From the NCBI GenBank assembly GCA_022823145.1, contig JAJDXS010000083.1, forward strand, positions 62,001 through 126,000: a DNA stretch of 64,000 nt, written 5' to 3'. Each line of letters begins with the position of its first letter. Positions within the stretch are counted from its first letter, which is position 1. The stretch is from Gemmatimonadota bacterium. Its GTDB lineage: Bacteria > Gemmatimonadota > Gemmatimonadetes > Longimicrobiales > Gaopeijiaceae. Positions 61,707-64,000 of the stretch are shown piece by piece. Made by a program: the position numbers and the translations under genes. The notes under the pieces were generated by a model that made no database searches, had not been told where the DNA came from, and worked only from the letters and a program-made list of their open reading frames with translations.

Positions 61707-63988
61707 ATCCGGCGGAAGCGCGCGTGACCGGGGTGCCGGGCAGCGAATTGCGGCTTCGCATCCGGGGAATGCACTGCGCGTCGTGCGTTTCCACGGTTGA
61801 AGGCGCCCTCGCGGGGGTGGAGGGCGTCGCCGAAGCGCAAGTCAACCTCGTTGACGAATCCGCCCGTGTGAAGGTGCAGGCGGGAGCGGCCGCGGAGGCC
61901 TCGCTCCTGGATGCCGTGGAGAAGGCCGGCTACGCGGCTGAAGTGGTTGCGGAAACGGGCGGGGAAGCGATGGAAGCGGAGCGCACCCGGGACGAAGAGC
62001 GCGAGGCGGAACATCGGGATCTCATGCGTCGGTTCGGGGTCGGCGTGGCCTGCGGCGTCCCTGTCGTGCTCATCGGGCACTGGGAGATGATCCCGGGACT
62101 TCCGGTGCCGGCTCCCGAGGTTCTGCGTGCGGCCTGGTGGCTTTCGGGCATCCTCACACTGCCGATCCTCCTGTACGTGGGCCGGCGGTTCTTCGTCGGG
62201 GGCTGGGCCGCAGCCCGCAGGGGGTCCGCCAACATGGACACCCTGGTGGCTCTGGGCACCGGCGCCGCCTGGCTCTACTCGACGACCGTCCTGCTGGCAC
62301 CCGGACTTTTTCCAGCCGGCAGCGGACGGCCGTTCTATGAGGCGGTCGCGGTGGTGATCACGCTGGTCGTACTCGGCCAGGCTGTGGAATCGCGGGCGAA
62401 GGGCCGCACCGCCAGGGCGCTGAGGGCGCTGCTCGACCTCGCGCCGGAAGAAGCCGAGCTGCTCGGACCGGACGGAAGCATGACGGTGCCCCTGGCCGCG
62501 GTGAAGCCGGGTGACCGCTTGCTGGTACGGCCCGGCACCCGCGTGCCTCTTGACGGACGGGTCCGGGCCGGAATCAGTGAAGTCGACGAATCGATGCTCA
62601 CGGGTGAGAGTGTACCCGTCGTCAAGTCTCCGGGCGATCAGGTTGCAGGGGGGACCGTTAACGGCACGGGTGCGTTGACCGTCGAGGTGACGCGTGTCGG
62701 CGAGGACACCGTGCTGGCCCGCATCGTCGACATGGTGCGGCGCGCCCAGAGCAGCAAACCGCGGATTCAGAGGACGGTGGATCTGGTGGCCGGCCGCTTC
62801 GTGCCGGCAGTGATTGTCGTTGCTCTGGCCACCTTCGGCGCATGGTACCTGTTCGGCCCCGATCCCCGGCTGAACTTCGCCATGGTCACCTCGGTTTCGG
62901 TCCTGGTGATCGCCTGCCCCTGTGCGCTCGGACTGGCGACGCCCATTTCGGTCATGATCGCGATCGGCAAGGCCGCCTCGCACGGGGTGCTCATTCGTGA
63001 CGGCGAGGCGCTGCAGAGGGCACGCCGCGTGGATGTCGTGGTTCTGGACAAGACCGGGACGCTGACTCTCGGCAGACCCAAGGCGGTCTACGCGGCTCCG
63101 GCGGCACGCTTCGGCGAGGAGGAGTTCCTGAGAATCGCGGCGACGATCGAGGCCGCATCGGAGCACCCCGCCGCGAGGGCGGTGGTCGAGTACGCCGGAA
63201 AGATGGGAGTCCGGCCTGGTGAAGCGGCCAACTTCGCGGCGCATCCGGGCCAGGGAGTGTCGGCCTTCGTGGATAGTCGGCGCGTGCTCGCCGGATCGCC
63301 CGGGTTCCTGCTGGCCACGGGCGTGGAGACCGATCCCGTGGACGAAGACCTGGGACGGATCTCCCAACAGGGCGCGACGCCGGTGGTCGTTGCGGTGAAT
63401 GGTGTCGTCGCGGGGGCTTTCGGTGTGTCCGATGCCGTTCGCGAGGGTGCCCCCGCTGCGGTGGCGCGCCTGCGCAGGAGGGGCGTCGAGGTCGTGATGC
63501 TGACCGGGGACGACGAGGCCGCGGCCAGCCGTGTCGCCGGGCAGGTGGGGATCGACGCGGTCCTCGCCCGGGTGTCACCCGCCGAAAAGGCCCGGCGGGT
63601 CGCCGCCCTGCGGGAAGGGGGCAGGGTGGTGGCGATGGTGGGCGACGGCATCAACGATGCGCCGGCGCTGGCGGAGGCGGACGTGGGGATCGCGATGGGG
63701 GGAGGAACCGACGTCGCGGTACGGACGGCTGACGCGACGCTACTCGGGGACTCGCTCCGTGGCGTCGAGACCCTGCTCCTCGTCTCGCGGGCCGCACACC
63801 GCAACATCGTGCAGAATCTGGTCGGGGCATTCTTCTACAACGTGGTGGGCATCCCGGTGGCCGCGGGGGCTCTCTACCCGGCTCTGGGCGTCCTCCTGTC
63901 GCCCATGATCGCCGGAGCGGCCATGGCCTTCAGTTCGGTCACCGTGGTGGCGAACGCCAACCGGTTGCGACGGTTCGAACCCGCATGA
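61703..63988 (+). CDS. copA: Copper-exporting P1B-type ATPase
   Basis: A 761-residue Cu(+) pump. GTG 61703 is chosen for the GTGA overlap with holA. One N-terminal metal-binding domain has GMHCASC at 22-28. Then come the transmembrane CPC in [15 protein letters not shown] near 403, the phosphorylation motif DKTGTLTLG near 453, the SEHPAARA nucleotide-site His-Pro, and [20 protein letters not shown]. The seventh helix reads [13 protein letters not shown] and the eighth ends [12 protein letters not shown], the IB-1 pattern for Cu(+). It exports copper from the cytoplasm. Confidence 0.95.
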   Translation: MNPAEARVTGVPGSELRLRIRGMHCASCVSTVEGALAGVEGVAEAQVNLVDESARVKVQAGAAAEASLLDAVEKAGYAAEVVAETGGEAMEAERTRDEEREAEHRDLMRRFGVGVACGVPVVLIGHWEMIPGLPVPAPEVLRAAWWLSGILTLPILLYVGRRFFVGGWAAARRGSANMDTLVALGTGAAWLYSTTVLLAPGLFPAGSGRPFYEAVAVVITLVVLGQAVESRAKGRTARALRALLDLAPEEAELLGPDGSMTVPLAAVKPGDRLLVRPGTRVPLDGRVRAGISEVDESMLTGESVPVVKSPGDQVAGGTVNGTGALTVEVTRVGEDTVLARIVDMVRRAQSSKPRIQRTVDLVAGRFVPAVIVVALATFGAWYLFGPDPRLNFAMVTSVSVLVIACPCALGLATPISVMIAIGKAASHGVLIRDGEALQRARRVDVVVLDKTGTLTLGRPKAVYAAPAARFGEEEFLRIAATIEAASEHPAARAVVEYAGKMGVRPGEAANFAAHPGQGVSAFVDSRRVLAGSPGFLLATGVETDPVDEDLGRISQQGATPVVVAVNGVVAGAFGVSDAVREGAPAAVARLRRRGVEVVMLTGDDEAAASRVAGQVGIDAVLARVSPAEKARRVAALREGGRVVAMVGDGINDAPALAEADVGIAMGGGTDVAVRTADATLLGDSLRGVETLLLVSRAAHRNIVQNLVGAFFYNVVGIPVAAGALYPALGVLLSPMIAGAAMAFSSVTVVANANRLRRFEPA

Positions 63989-64000
63989 GCGAGGCGGGAA

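Overview
The window is about 64 kb of high-GC (roughly two-thirds G+C by eye) bacterial chromosome, gene-dense and mostly vertical in character. The gene mix suggests a Gemmatimonadota-type heterotroph. It has many exported TolB-propeller amidohydrolases and CehA-like metallohydrolases, S9, M14 and M16 peptidases, serine beta-lactamase-fold hydrolases, BlaI/M56 regulators and lipoproteins with Ala/Gly-rich linkers. This assignment rests on protein style only; there is no rRNA in the window.

Left part (1-11 kb): a truncated His-rich exported protein with an EF-hand loop; an HpcH/HpaI-like lipoprotein; a small outer-membrane barrel; an AAA+ ATPase lying between two perfect 50-bp direct repeats; a secreted M14 carboxypeptidase; inositol monophosphatase; then trpS, a DapA-family aldolase and purA. 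A lower-GC, unrecognised two-gene cassette (11.17-11.86 kb) separates purA from ffh.

12-16.3 kb is a conserved translation and secretion block: ffh, rpsP, rimM, trmD, rplS, rnhB, tRNA-Lys(TTT). 16.4-37 kb is a long run of exported hydrolases: a class-A-like beta-lactamase fold, two class-C-like serine hydrolases, two alpha/beta hydrolases, a 1095-residue TolB-amidohydrolase, an S9D-like peptidase, an APC permease with UspA domains, a CehA/McbA metallohydrolase, a VapBC-type toxin-antitoxin pair with a clear operator palindrome, and a DPP-IV-like S9 peptidase. Together these look like a peptide and cell-wall scavenging and modification set.

37-49 kb: a BlaI repressor with a BlaR-like M56 protease carrying two tandem TonB-C domains; manA, whose 3' end runs into tRNA-Lys(CTT); an acidic His/Gly/Glu-rich lipoprotein and a Spy-like protein; a sulfide-detoxification group (CstB-like persulfide dioxygenase-rhodanese, exported rhodanese, then an MIP channel on the other strand); a DUF481 protein; a histidine phosphatase; RNase P RNA; tRNA-Arg(CCG); TerC; and a Leu/Val/Phe-type dehydrogenase.

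49-64 kb: a small unknown exported protein, an IYD-like nitroreductase, a glutamate-cysteine ligase-like enzyme fused to CBS domains and translationally coupled to an AstE/AspA-type deacylase, an SRAP protein, an aminotransferase, a coupled pair of M16 peptidases, a NUDIX hydrolase, an ECF sigma factor preceded by a sigma-54-like promoter, its zinc-finger anti-sigma factor, holA, and a Cu(+) P-type ATPase coupled to holA. Many neighbouring genes overlap by 4 bp (ATGA or GTGA), so operons with translational coupling are the rule.

The main unexplained items are the repeat-flanked ATPase, the purA/ffh cassette, the beta-lactamase-fold protein without a recognisable E166, the duplicated TonB-C M56 protein, and the ligase-CBS/AstE couple.
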